In this document: piece by piece, positions 13,701 through 26,800 of the stretch
Position numbering within the stretch: position 1 is the stretch's first letter
How the letters are laid out: every line of letters begins with the position of its first letter
Assembly: GCA_014773175.1 (NCBI GenBank)
Contig: VXCM01000052.1
Coordinates: 62,001-126,000, forward strand
Reading direction: 5' to 3'
DNA from: Lucifuga dentata
Lineage: Eukaryota; Chordata; Actinopteri; Ophidiiformes; Bythitidae
DNA length: 64,000 nucleotides
Program-made: the position numbers and the translations under genes
The notes under the pieces: model-generated
Database searches by the model: none
What the model saw: only the letters and a program-made list of their open reading frames with translations
What the model was told of the DNA's origin: nothing

Positions 13701-14701
13701 AGGCGCATTTTCGCTATTCTTTACATTTAAAAACGATAAGTATGCCTATCCATTCACGTCACCTAAAGCACGACTAAAGGTACAACAATCAACATTTTTA
13801 AGTTAATATTAAAATACCTGTGTGATGACTCCACAAGTACTGTGGCCACCAGTATTTCGCCTTGGAAATAAAAATAAAGACTAATTAATGACATTATACA
13901 CATTATGCAGTCATATTAACATTAATATTTTTGAAAGAGTTTGTAATAGTTTTATTATCTCGACACTTTGACGTTTTGAATTTCTTTTTTCGATCTAGCG
14001 TGTTGAACTGCAGGCAAAAGAGGCTGATTTACAGATTCGATTTTTGGGGAGATAGTTCATTTGATATAAGATTTACAATTCTTTGTCAGTTGTGGGCCTT
14101 GTTGCTCTAAGATGCTCTTTAGGTAAAGTCCCAATCTTAACCCAGACTCTCCTACAGAATAAGTGATTTTCTAAGATAAATAATTTTTAAAAATCTTAGA
14201 CAATGGATAGCAGTGATTCCCCCAGTGAAACAACTAAGATTAGCTTTGTTGCAATGCTTGAACAATGTACTACACTCCATTTTTTTCTTTAGATTTTATT
14301 AAACAGCATATCTTTAGACAAAACATCTTCATAAAATAAACAAATGAGTGTGATGTAAACACATTACATCAAGTTGAAAACAAAACAAAAAAAAAAGCAC
14401 ACAATTTTAAAAATCAAGTTTAAACAAGTTTACAATAAAAACACCTATGTACACATTTGCCTGCATTCTGGCACTGTCATCACCTAATCACTAACTAAAT
14501 AAGTAACTATACATACGATCAACATGACAATTTAACATGTCAAACCATAAATACATATTTCCAATTGGATACAAAAGAGTTAAACATATAGATTATGTGA
14601 ATTACAAATGTAGCATTTTTGAAACTTCCAAAGCATTTTGATCCTTATGTGCATGAATTAGCACATCTCCTTGAACTCCTACATGTAACTTTTTCATGTC
14701 A
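13701..14701. other. taf3-tasor2 spacer including the tasor2 3' UTR
   Basis: AT-rich DNA between two genes that run in the same direction. Bases 14295-14701 are the likely tasor2 3' UTR. The rest shows no gene and no clear repeat. Confidence 0.5.
14295..14300 (-). terminator. Candidate tasor2 polyadenylation signal
   Basis: AATAAA on the minus strand, about 400 nt past the tasor2 stop codon. It is the best-placed signal before the taf3 promoter. Confidence 0.45.
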
Positions 14702-14860
14702 TTAGACAGGAAACATTTCATTTGGAAAAGCTGTCATGAAAGAGCTGACAGTCATTGTTAAAATTCCATTTCTTCCAAATGTGGCATCTGTTGTCATATC
14801 TGTAAGAATAAAAGATGAAGTTATATTGATGTAAAAAAAACAAACAAAAAAAAAAAAAAN

Positions 14861-14891
<31 letters not shown>

Positions 14892-17800
14892 ATATGCTCA
14901 ATGTGCATTTTTAGGAGGAAAATTCACTTTCAATTCAATGTTAGTAACATTTATAAGAAGAATTAAAATTAAAACAACTATGTCACAGGACTGAGAATAT
15001 GTCAAGGTACATTAGATGCAATATCTCACCGGTTACAAAAACAGAGTAACGTGCTGATATATTTTGGATCTGCACTTTGACCAGACATGTGAGATAATTT
15101 GGTCGATCCCTTGATGCAAGATCACACTCATGGTAAGGCAAGACCTCCACTATTCCAGCTTCTTGGCAGGAAGTTAAGAAGTTCTGCTTCTCCATTGCCT
15201 CTGCATTCAACCTGGACATGTTAGCAGCAATTCAGTTCATTTCAGCAAAGCTTCATCTTAATAGCGCTAATAGCCATCTGCCACGACTTGGTGACTAAAC
15301 ATGTTTAATAAAAATATATTCTTGGATATAAAATATTTCAATGCAAAATGAAACTGTGACCTGTCACACAGGGAGGTATGAAGCAACAGGTTTTTGTTTT
15401 TTTTTAAACTTAAAGTTGACACCTACCTTGCAGTTTCTTTTAGCCAACGGCTGTCTCTGTAGTGCAACATCCACTTCCACTTCCCCAATGTGTTGAGGTT
15501 TTCCACTATTCCTGATATTCTTTTCATCTTGCCTAAAAATTCATATGAAGTTGAGGCCAATAATTAAACTAGGATTAATTATATATTTTATATGATCTCA
15601 AATAAACACCAATCTGGTATTTAGTATTGGTTAAGTGTACATACATAAACTGAGCGGCTCCAGCGCTGCTCTGTCAAACATTATAAACCCTCCTCTCATG
15701 AAGAGTGCCTGATAGTTGAGATTTACAATATCACCAGGCTCGTCAATTCCAGCAAACAGGACACCTGGTGACCTCTTCAGCTCAAGCAAGTGTGGAACCT
15801 GAGATCAGAATTATGAATGCATGACTGTCTTTTTTTCACAGTCCTGTCAGGATCTGTTACTCTGGCTGCTGAGTTACCTCACAAATGTGCTCTGCAATGT
15901 CTTCATTCCTGAGGATGACGAGTAGATATGAAGAACTGTTCTCACCATGGAAGAACTGGGACGGCTGTACCGCATTATGGCCCTCTGCTTCTAACAGTGC
16001 CTTTTGAATTTCAGATTTTAGTTAATTGCAGTGAACAAAAACACATTGTCCCTTTTTAAATTTTACATAAATTTAGAGCAGAGTTGTAGTATTAAGTAGC
16101 CTCCCCAGCATAAATTATAGATGAGAATAGATTATTTTGATTATTTTCTGAAGACATTTTCCCTTACTCTCGTATGATTGACCTGAATACTGGAAATGGA
16201 AACACTTTGCATCTAAATGATCACATAAACAAAATGATTTGTTAGAATCTATATCAAAAATCAGCTTTGTACATGTTTTGTAGCTCCTAATAAGACTGCA
16301 AATAACCATAAAACATTTATTAATATTCAGTAAAACATTTGTTGCTATGATAAGGCAAAGACAGACAGTAGCATGCAAGGGTGGAATATTAATTCTTAAT
16401 GGCACAAGTAGTACTATCATCCCTTTTGGATTTAAAAGTTTATATCAAAGATATTAATAAAAACTGTTAGTGGTTTTTTGAAGGACAGTGAATAATACTG
16501 TGGTTCTTTCTATGCTTTGCACCCACCCAGCTTTCATGCTTTGTGAAGCTGTTCAGCTTTGCTGTTACACCTGCATTGTACTGCTACAAACTGTTTAATG
16601 ACTTTAAGAAATAGCATAGATCCTTTGAGATCCATAGATTCTTTCAGTGATATACATGTCAGTTCATATAAGCAATACAACAAAGTTGGTTTTTTTTTCC
16701 TTTCAATTACTAAGTTACATTTCTTTGATATAAAAATCTAGTTTACGGCTTGTTATTGGATGGTCTAAAAAAAAAAAAAGTTTATGAGCTTCAATGGCAT
16801 AGTAAGTGAACATAAAATAAATATATATATTGAAATCAAAATTATTCAACCCCCAATCGTCCTGGTGATGTGAATAAAATCTAATGAAAATACAGTATAT
16901 CAACTAGCTGTTCAACTGACCCCAAATCTAGAAATTAACTTTTTATGTCACACAGGGATGCTGAGGTGAGCACATATTAAACATTTCCTATATTTCAGAG
17001 TACAGGTGACTTTGCCTCCTAATAGAATGGATCAAATTTATACTCTAACAGGACAGATCTCAACAGTTAAAATTAATGCTCCAAAATTTCTTTCCAACAC
17101 AAGACCAAATGCTTTATCAGCAAAGTGACTCAGCACACTAGTAAACCCTTCAAATTTCTAGTTGATTTCTCTCCTAAATTCTTGGTGCTGTACAATCCCT
17201 CTGGTCAAAGGTTAAAACTTGACTCTATGATACCCTGTAAATGACAGCAGTGTGATATCCTTGGTTTTAGCATCCCCACAGCATTCATGTCTACATAATG
17301 ACCTCTCATCTTTTAAGATCAACCCCAACTTCCTACTTTTCTTACTATTTTGATCAAATTACATGAAACAGGTCCAATGATTATATATTATGATGATGTA
17401 TGCCAACGCCTGAGTTACACTGGAAGTGTCTAGATCCTACTACCCCTTTTAAAATCCTCTTGGGATTTCCTTCATCAGTTCAGAAACAAAGGTAATAAAC
17501 AGTAAAGAAATCAACAGGTATGAGAAAATACATAGGAGCAAAATTCATCTTACCTTAGTCTGTTCAAAGATGATGTCATCTGATGTTGCTAATATGAAGA
17601 ACCTGAACTTGGTTTTACAGGACTGCTTCTCAACTAAATTCAGACTGCTGTGAAACTGCCCATACATTTCTCTTGTCATTACACCATGGAAATCAAAATG
17701 GTTACTTGGCTCAGTCTTGCAGTAACCTCTTTCCATTTGGGAGTCCTTAGTCCTAGATGAGAGCTTTTTTCCAGCACAAACATCGTTCATCATGGCCTCG

Positions 17801-20800
17801 TATTGCATGGCATATTCTGCAGTCACACCAGAAACCCCAGTATGTTCAGATCCTTTGTCTGTTCCATAAGATAATTTTTGGGAATTCAAAATCCTCTCTT
17901 CATTTGCTGTGTCTGCCAGCCCTCTTCTCTCAGACAGGTCTACCTTGATTTTATGACCAACAAGTGGTGGGAGCCCCTCAAAGTGATCCACTGAATCCTC
18001 CTGTTCCTCGAGAGTGGAAAAGTGCACAGTCAAGGGACTACTGCAAGATAACTTTGATTTGTCCTGATAGTGTATGGCTTCCCTCCTACTTCTTTTCAGA
18101 AGCTGTTTCATTTTTTCTGAGAAGATGAGGTACTCTTGTTCCACTGAAGCTAGAGTCAGGTCATTTTTCATGCACCTCTGAGAGACAGACTCCAGCAAAG
18201 AATATGATCTCTTTGTACCGGAGTTAAACACTGTACATACCATTGAACAGTGCGGTTCTGTCGCTTCGTTCACTTTGTTATCCAAAATCATTTTGTTAGT
18301 TTTCATTTCCTTGGAATTAGCTGTGGTGTAACTTGAGGCTAAATTGGTGGCAATGGTTGTGCTGTTGGGGTTAGGAGCTTGATCATGTGGGAGTTGTATG
18401 TCAGCTGTTTCACACTGTCTGGATTTATCCATGGCAATAGATTTGGAGAGGTACTGGTCCACAATCCTTAGAACTCTTTGGGTTCTGAGTTCAAGATCAG
18501 GAGTAACTTGGTTTCCATAAGACAGACCACAGTAAGGGTTAGAATCAGTCTTAGCTGTAGGCTTGAGACAAGGTTTTTGTTCAAATGGCAACTCATCTTG
18601 TATAGATATTGAGTTCCTGCTAAGATCTTTCTGAAAAATATTTTTACTGACTTCATTGCCACTAGAAAAATAAGTCCTATGACAAGGATCAGAAAAAGGT
18701 AAATGATCATATGGTTTCTCATCCATTATTGGCATTGGGCATCTATTATCAGACTCACTTTCCTTGCAGACCAATGGGTGGCTGGTTTCACTCAGATCAA
18801 AAATTGAGCCTTTACCTGCAGACAGTGGCACCTTTTCACTATTAACTTGAGATATACTGTGCATCACTGTGGGCAAGATACGTTCATGGTACGTAGTTTC
18901 ACTGATATTGTTTTGTATTTCTTCCTGGCCTTGCAATACTTCTTCAGCCTTGACTTGTGGGAGTGACATTTGCAGGTGTAAAGTTTCTTGTCTGGAGACT
19001 GCTACTCCAATAAATGGAATTTCATCTCCCAGTCCCTCATTTATACTGTCCTTTTCAACCACTTCTTTTTTAGTCAGTCCAAGTTGACCTTTATCATTTT
19101 TTACAACTTCACCTTGATGGTAGTGCAACAGTGCTTTTTGAGTTGTGTTATAATTATCAACCTTTCTCTTTCCCTCAAATGATTTGGTTACCCAATCTTC
19201 TGATTTGATAACTTGATCTTTGCAATCATCACTTTGTACACTGTTTGAATTTTCTTGTTCAATATCACCTTTTATCTTGGGAAGAGCTTCAAATGACCCA
19301 CCTGATGAATGGGTGTTATCAGTCTTGTGTAATGCTGACTTCAAACAATGTACCTTATCTGGTGAACAAATGTCATTGTTTTCTAACTTTGCCTCTTCAA
19401 CAGATTCACCAGGCTCCATGCACAATGGCATTTCAAATGCAGTGCAAGTAGTTTTTACTGAAATGGCACTTTTATCTGTCAAGGCACTACCATTTTTACA
19501 TTGCTTCCTTAACACTGAGTCACTGCAGGCAACTTTTTCACTCTCCGTTGGAGGGGGTTGCTTATCTAATGATGCTTGGTCATTACACTTTGTAATGTAA
19601 TCCTCCCTTCCGGAAGCAGGGGTATCACACATCATAGCTACTGGCTGATCATTCAAATCACTGCCAGCAAGAAAGTTTTGTTTGTTTTTCAACACTACAG
19701 AAACAAAGCTGTCTTTCATATCAGGTCCATCTTCCTTTCCAGAGTGAACTTCATCTCTGATCACTTTGCCTTTATGTACTGCATGATGATCCTCATCTTC
19801 ATAAACATTTTCAGTCTGGCATGAAGAGAGTGCTTTAGAATCCTCCCTTGTTAACTGCTCCTCATTTTGCAAAAGATTTACATTGAAGCTAGCAGATGAT
19901 TCCTTGCTTGAATCATCACTTGTATGAACAGCTGTTAGGGAAGATTCTATATTGCCTTCTTGGTATGACCTTTCTTTAAGGTTCTTGTGTTCCCCATCTT
20001 TAGATTCGTTTCCATCATGCAATTCATTGTCATCATGCTCATTTGTGTGAACCACATCATCCAGTTCGTTGGAATTTACACCCTTGCCTGCCATAGTCTG
20101 GGATGAATCAGTTCCAAGTTTTTGCACCTTTGTGTTTCCAAAATCTTCAAAGGAATCTTTCATGCCTGTTGTTTCATTTTCGAATCCATGTAAAATGTGG
20201 CAAGATTTCAAAGAGGTCTGAATGCTCTCTGTCTGAAAGCATACATTTGCCATCTTGGCACAGGAAATGTATATTCTGTCACTTTTAGAAGACATTGGAT
20301 CAACACATTCCTGACAGTCTGCTTTTAGCGAGGGACCAGTAGTCGTATTTTCACAGATGCTTCTGTCATCATTATCATCCACTTCACTGATAATGTGCTG
20401 AAAAAGAAAAAGTGAACAAGATCAATATAATTAAGTCATATTTCTATTTCAGACAGAACCCCTTTTTTGCAATGTTGTTAATATTTTATAGTTTTGTGCT
20501 TTTCACTCAATGTTGGAGTGGGTCTAGTTATTTGGCTTAAGTAGAAGAGAAGTAGTGGTAATACCTCTACTGTAGCGATTGGGGGGGGGGGGNGGGGGGG
20601 GGGGACACAACAGAGAGAAACAGAGTCTAGCTTTCTGTCTCTTCTTTGTTTATCTCCCTTTGTCTCTTTGTCTCCTCCTGGTTCAATTGTAAGCAACTGA
20701 AATTTTGCAGAACTGTGCGCGTTCACCTGATGTGAACACACTTGAGTGGAAAGGAAAGACTCTTGGTGCAGGTAGCAAACCGCTCTGTTTCTCGCTGCAG

Positions 20801-23800
20801 CAGTGCACAAACAGCCAATCACTGGTACATACAATGCTGTGAAAAAATATTCGACCCCCTCCCTGATTTTTTCTTTTTGTATGTATCTCATACTAAACTG
20901 TTTCAGATTTTCAAACAAAATAAAAAATCAAAAGTATTTCACAAAAAACAAAGGCGACCTGAGTAAAAAGGAAAATACAGTTTTTAAATGATAATTTTAT
21001 TTACTGAAGCAAAAAAAGTTATGTAATACCAACTAGGTCTGTGTAAGAAAATATTCACCCCCTTAGTTACAATCTACCAAAATTCACTGATAATTGGTTT
21101 GGTTAGACTAGGCACACCCAGGCTTGATTCCTGCAGCCGTGTTCAATCTAATCATCACTTAAATAGAACTTTTTCAGCAAAGTAGCTAAAAGGTCTCAGC
21201 CAGCAGCACACAATGCTTCGATCAAAGGAAATTCCAGAAGAGATGAGGAAGAAGGTGATTGAAATATATAAATCTGGGAAGGGCTACAAAGCCATTTCTA
21301 AGGCTTTGGGACTCCAAAGTACCACACTGAGAGATGTTATCTTCAAATGGAGAGAACTTTGCTCAGTGGTAACCTTCCCAGGAGAGGCCAACCCTCCAAA
21401 ATTCTTCCAAGAGCAGACTCATGCAGGAAGTCACAAAAGAGCCAAGGAAAAACATCAAAGGAATTGTAGGCCTCTCTCACCTCAGTGGAGGTCAGTGTTC
21501 ATGACTCTATTAGAAAGATGCGGACTAAACATGCTCAATATTTATGCTCATGTTTATGCTCGAAAACCATCCAATGTGGCTGAATTAAAGCAATTCTGTA
21601 AAGAATGGAACAAAATTCCACCACAGCAATGCGCAAGACTGATCTCAAATTATTGGAAGTGTTTGGTTTCAGTTGTTGCTTCTAAAGGTATAACAACCAG
21701 TTGTTGAGTTTAGGGCATCAATTCCATTTTAACATGCATGATATAGGTGTTCGATAATGTTTTTACTTCAATAAATAAAATTAACATTTAAAAACTGTAT
21801 TTTATGTTTACTCAGTTTGCCTTTGTTTTATGTTAAGTTTTATTTGAAGACCTGAAACAATTGATACTGTATATACCAAAAAAGTACAAACAGGAGGGGG
21901 TCGAATAGTTTTTCATAGCACTGTACATGTTTTTAAGTGTCAGGAAATACTTGAGGTGAAATGACAGCAACAGTGTGAGTTTAGGAGCATATATAGTGTA
22001 CTCAAGACAAGCATGTGTATGTGTGTGTGTGTGTGTGTGTGTATGCAACCTTGCATTCTATAAACAGGGCATCAGATTCAGCTTGTCACAGCTGATAACA
22101 GTGATCTACAGCACATCTGCACAAAGAGTTTTACGTGGTTTTCTTTCCTCAACATAATAATAATAATTGACCAGTGTAAAGACATCTTTGGTTTTATATT
22201 GATATTTGGTGTAAGTCAGTTACTTCCTGATATACAGTACCAGTTCAGCCAAAAAAACAAAATCAAAAGCAAAATGGTGTTTTGCTTTTGAAAAAAAAAA
22301 AAAAAAAAANAAAAAAAAAAAAAAAAAAGAAAAAAAAAGAAAAATGGTGTAATATGGAAAAGCCACAAAAATCATGATAATCTCTTCCAAATACAAATAA
22401 AATACCATTTCCAAATACAAATAACAGTAGAAAAATGGTCTTAAAAAGATTCTGACTCAAAGACACATGGGGTTCTTTTTTGACACGGGCTCTTTTTTGT
22501 GCAGGTGCACAGCTGGTGAAAAGTCTTGCTTTTTTGAACATAGTAACTTTACAGCTCTAAAAACCCCAATAGTGCCAAGGTGGGTGGTACAGCTGGGGTT
22601 ATGTTCATGAGATCAAATAGCACACTGCAATTCTGGCCTGAAACTGCACTTGCATTTATGCATTTGGGGCACTTGCCCTAAGGTGTACTTTCAATCTGTT
22701 TCATAAAAATACAAAATTCATTATAAACTGTAAAACTGTACTCTTTCTCAAAAATAGACTACTGCTGGATAGGAAGTCAGCTTGTCAACGGACCACCAGC
22801 TTTACTCTTTGGCATGCATACATACATGCAGAACACATGCCCCCATAATGGATGGATATACTTTATTGTACATATGTGCATAGAGGGCAGAAATGGGAAC
22901 CCTGCCACTACAAGACTTCCAATAGGTTGTTACAAAAATGCCAGCAAGAAAAAAGTGGTTTTGTGTGTGTGTGTGTGTATCTATATATATATATGTGTGT
23001 GTGACTTCAAAACAAAAGTAACAGCAAAACCAACCTGGAATGCCTGACTTTGAGTTTGATGCAGATGTGTTGTGCTTCCCTCATGTAGTCCCACTGATGG
23101 CTTGAGTAGGTCCAAGGTTTCCATAGCTTCTGTCTCATGGGACACAGAAATCTCCTTCTTGTCAACGTGTCGACCTGAAGTGATAAGCTGTTCCTTGTGA
23201 TTTCTCAGTGACAGGTCCAAAATCACAGATCCTTTGTTCAAACCAGATGTATCTGTTTTGCTGAGGTCCAGAGCTTTCGAAACTGAAGTGTCTGAAGTAG
23301 CAGCGGGTGAAGAAGCAGCTGCGCTACTCTTCAGCTCAGACTCAGCGAGAGCTGGTGTCATTACACTGGTCATTTCCAGATCGTCACTCTCCTCTAAATA
23401 TGGGTATGCACAATTGTTGCCAATGTGAAAGAGCCTTGGTGTTGATCGGCTATAAAACAGACCTATCCACACGTGGACAATGAGCTGCAACTCTTCAATG
23501 CTTTCTTGAATGGTCAAATCCCATGGGCTGTCAAAGAAAAAATGTACAAAAATTAGCTTTGTGTTCAGAAAATAATCATCCTGCTTTTATTAAAATTTAA
23601 AATTAATTAAAAAAATATACTGTATACATTTTTTTGTTGAGATTCCTTGCATAAAACATGACATACTTACCCATGCAAAGCTCGGATGACAGTTTTGTCC
23701 TTTGTGTCATTTGTGAACTTGCTGTCTAGATTAAAGTCATAATTTTCTTTCCACATCCTAGTAACATGAACAGATCCATTCTTGTTAACAACATAGCGAG

Positions 23801-26800
23801 AGCATCGGATCTTCCTCCTGTGCACCATATGTTTTTTCAGGTATTCTGAAGTCCTGTGGTCGTGTCCTCTTCTATCTCCCTGACTTGCAATGGAACTTTG
23901 TGTTTGAATTACATTGCCATGTATTTTCTGGTCATGCTGGTCCAGTCCTGTAGAACCACTTAAAGGGGATACCTGGAAGGGTCTGCCTGACAAACCCGGA
24001 GAGGCAGATGGAGGCAATGAGTAAGTATGTTCTTTATATATTAAACCAACCACATCCACGGTATTGCTTCCCACAGGATGGTTTGGTGAAGGAGACTCAA
24101 GAAGCAGAACAGGTCTAGCAGCAGGCTGTCTAAGCAGAGTATGAAGAACTGATTCCTGTTCCACATTGGTAACATCTTTTGTAAGGTTACATGACTCCAA
24201 ACATGAGTCAGGTTTCCTCTCAAGTGTTGTGTCTGGTTGTTGTGGACTGGGTTTATTACTGGCACCAAGTGCCAAGTCAGCAAGTAAGGTCAAAGCATCA
24301 GTCAGATTATTCCTGACTGAACTGTCCCTACAACTCTCTTTGTATGTATGGTTTTCATTTGCAAAAGAAGCTGGTGTTTGAAAATGCAACCACCCTGTGA
24401 AGACAAAACAGAGGGAAAAAGAAAAACAGCATGAAAATAAAAAGTAGCACATGGAAAGCAATTTATACTTACAATTATACCAATAGCAATTATTTGCCAA
24501 CATGCAAGCTATGCATTAGCTCATTCGGAGTCATATGACCTTACAAAAGATGCATTAGCTCATTGCTGTTTTCCAAATGATGAGTTTGTGGATAATACCA
24601 ATAATGTGATACAGATGCAAAGGACAGGAAAAAATGCTTCTGGCAAGCAAACCTAGCAAATAATAAGCAATGTACAGCTTTACCATGTAAGGGCAGGTGC
24701 AAAAGGAACAAAAAAAAAAAAAAAAAAAAAGTATACCAATAAAAGGCAATTGACAGTACTGAAGACATTTTACACACAAATTTGGTATTTCAGCTGTAAC
24801 AATTTTGAAATACGACTTACATTTCTTTTTGATATATTCTGCAGGGATGTCTTGGTGCTTTCTGAGTGTTTTCACTCTACTCTTTCCAAGGAGAATTGAA
24901 GGATGCCTTTGTATGATTTGAGGTTGAGGCTGCTTCTCTAAAACAACTTGTTCTTGTACCTCTGACAAGTTTCTTCTCAGTTGAGGATCCTGGCCCTCAG
25001 TGTTCTGTACCTTATCTGATATCTTTTTTGGGGTCAACCCAAGGGCATGTGCAAAATGTAGGTCAACTGGAGGTATCTTTGAAACTTCCTCAGCACCCTC
25101 ATTTATGCCCAGAACAGTTTTAACCAAATAATTTCTCTTCAACATCTCAGAGTCTGAGTCACCTTTGCTCTTCTTGAGGCAAGATTCTGTGACTTGTGCA
25201 CAGACTTCCTCTGATATAAGGTGATCTGCTTTCCTCTTTCCCCTTGAGAGAGCTGATCTTAATTTCCTCAACAAAACTTCACTTTTTATGCGCTTTACTG
25301 GCTGGAATCTATCAGTGTACTTTTCTTGAACAACTTCTGATGAACACGTGACTGAGTCAATCTGAATTGGTGTCAAGTCTTCCATTGCTACATTCTCAGA
25401 AGAATGGTCATTACTCTTCATCTTCTCACCATTGCCACCATCTGACTGTTTTGAATGGCTGGGTTCAGATTCAGCATGACCAACAACTACATTTTGAAGG
25501 TTCCCTCCATACACTGACCTTGTAGTCTCTGTGTTTTCCGACACTGTCTCTAGAGCAGTGCTGGACTCCATTTCTTCTGTGTCATGAGCTTTCACAGGAG
25601 CATCTACTAACATTTTGGCATTGCACCGTTCAACTTTAGCAGATTCCCATTTGTCCTTTAAATACTTATTCTGATCAGCATACTCTCGAGAACCATGTGG
25701 AACCAAGATCCTTCTACACTTGGTAATTATTGGCTTTAAATCCATTTTTCTTCTCAGGGCAGCCTCAAGTTCCATTAAAAGGTTGCCTTCCATAGTCTGC
25801 TTTCTGGTTTCTGGTTGTTTTGCCAATAGGTTAACATCACCAGATTTCACTTTTTGATTTTTGGAAGGCAGTTTTCCAAATTTGCAAAGACGTTTTGGTA
25901 ATTTCCTCAAAACACTATTTGAGGGCTCACTTAACTCTAAGTGGTCTGATGTTTGCACATCCTGGTCACGTTTTTCATTCATAGACTCGTCATCCTCCGC
26001 TGGTAATGCTTGTAAATTGTTAGTCTGAGCACAAGATTTAGAGGCCTTTTTATAACCACAGGAAGGTCTTTTGTTTATTACTGTCTGTTGCGCTGCTGTC
26101 AGATCACTAACCACAGAGCTATATAAAGGCTTTTTCTCTTTGTCAGTCTCATCGTTAACAGAGTACATATCTGCCATATGTAATTTTGCTGTCAATAAAC
26201 CAGAAAGCTGAATCTCATTGTGCTTTGTTTCTGACACAGCACCGATCATACTCAGATTGTTATCAGTGACTCCTGCAGTTTTCTCTGCTGAGGCAATGCT
26301 GACAATCAACTCTGTTGGAAGGTCATCTGATGCAGTAGAAATTGGGACAGTTTTTTCCCCAATATCATTTTTGTTCAGCACTGTCAGGTCAGGTATCTCA
26401 GTGTCTCTGGTGTTATCTCCAGCCTGCAAAACATTTGGAACTTCATTTTGAGATATTGTGGTTGAGTCCACCTGTGCTTCTGGACCTGGTATATGATTTT
26501 CCAGAACTGTCTTAACAGGTACAGTGGATTCCAGGCATCCTAACTGATCTTCTGACTTGATGCTAGCAGGACTGCCTGGTACCTCCTCAGGAGATGAAAG
26601 ACATATGAAGACCTCAAGATCAAGCTCTTCTCTTCGATTCTCAAATCCAACTTCCAAGATTTCCTTGGTCCTGGACACAGGCAGTTGAAAGGAGACTGGC
26701 TGGCTCAGGTATGATCTGAATCCCTGCCAAGCTCTGTTAGTCCACTTTGGTGCTGAGGAGAGGTGTATGGGGGCATCAGGCAAATCATACTGATCAGGGA

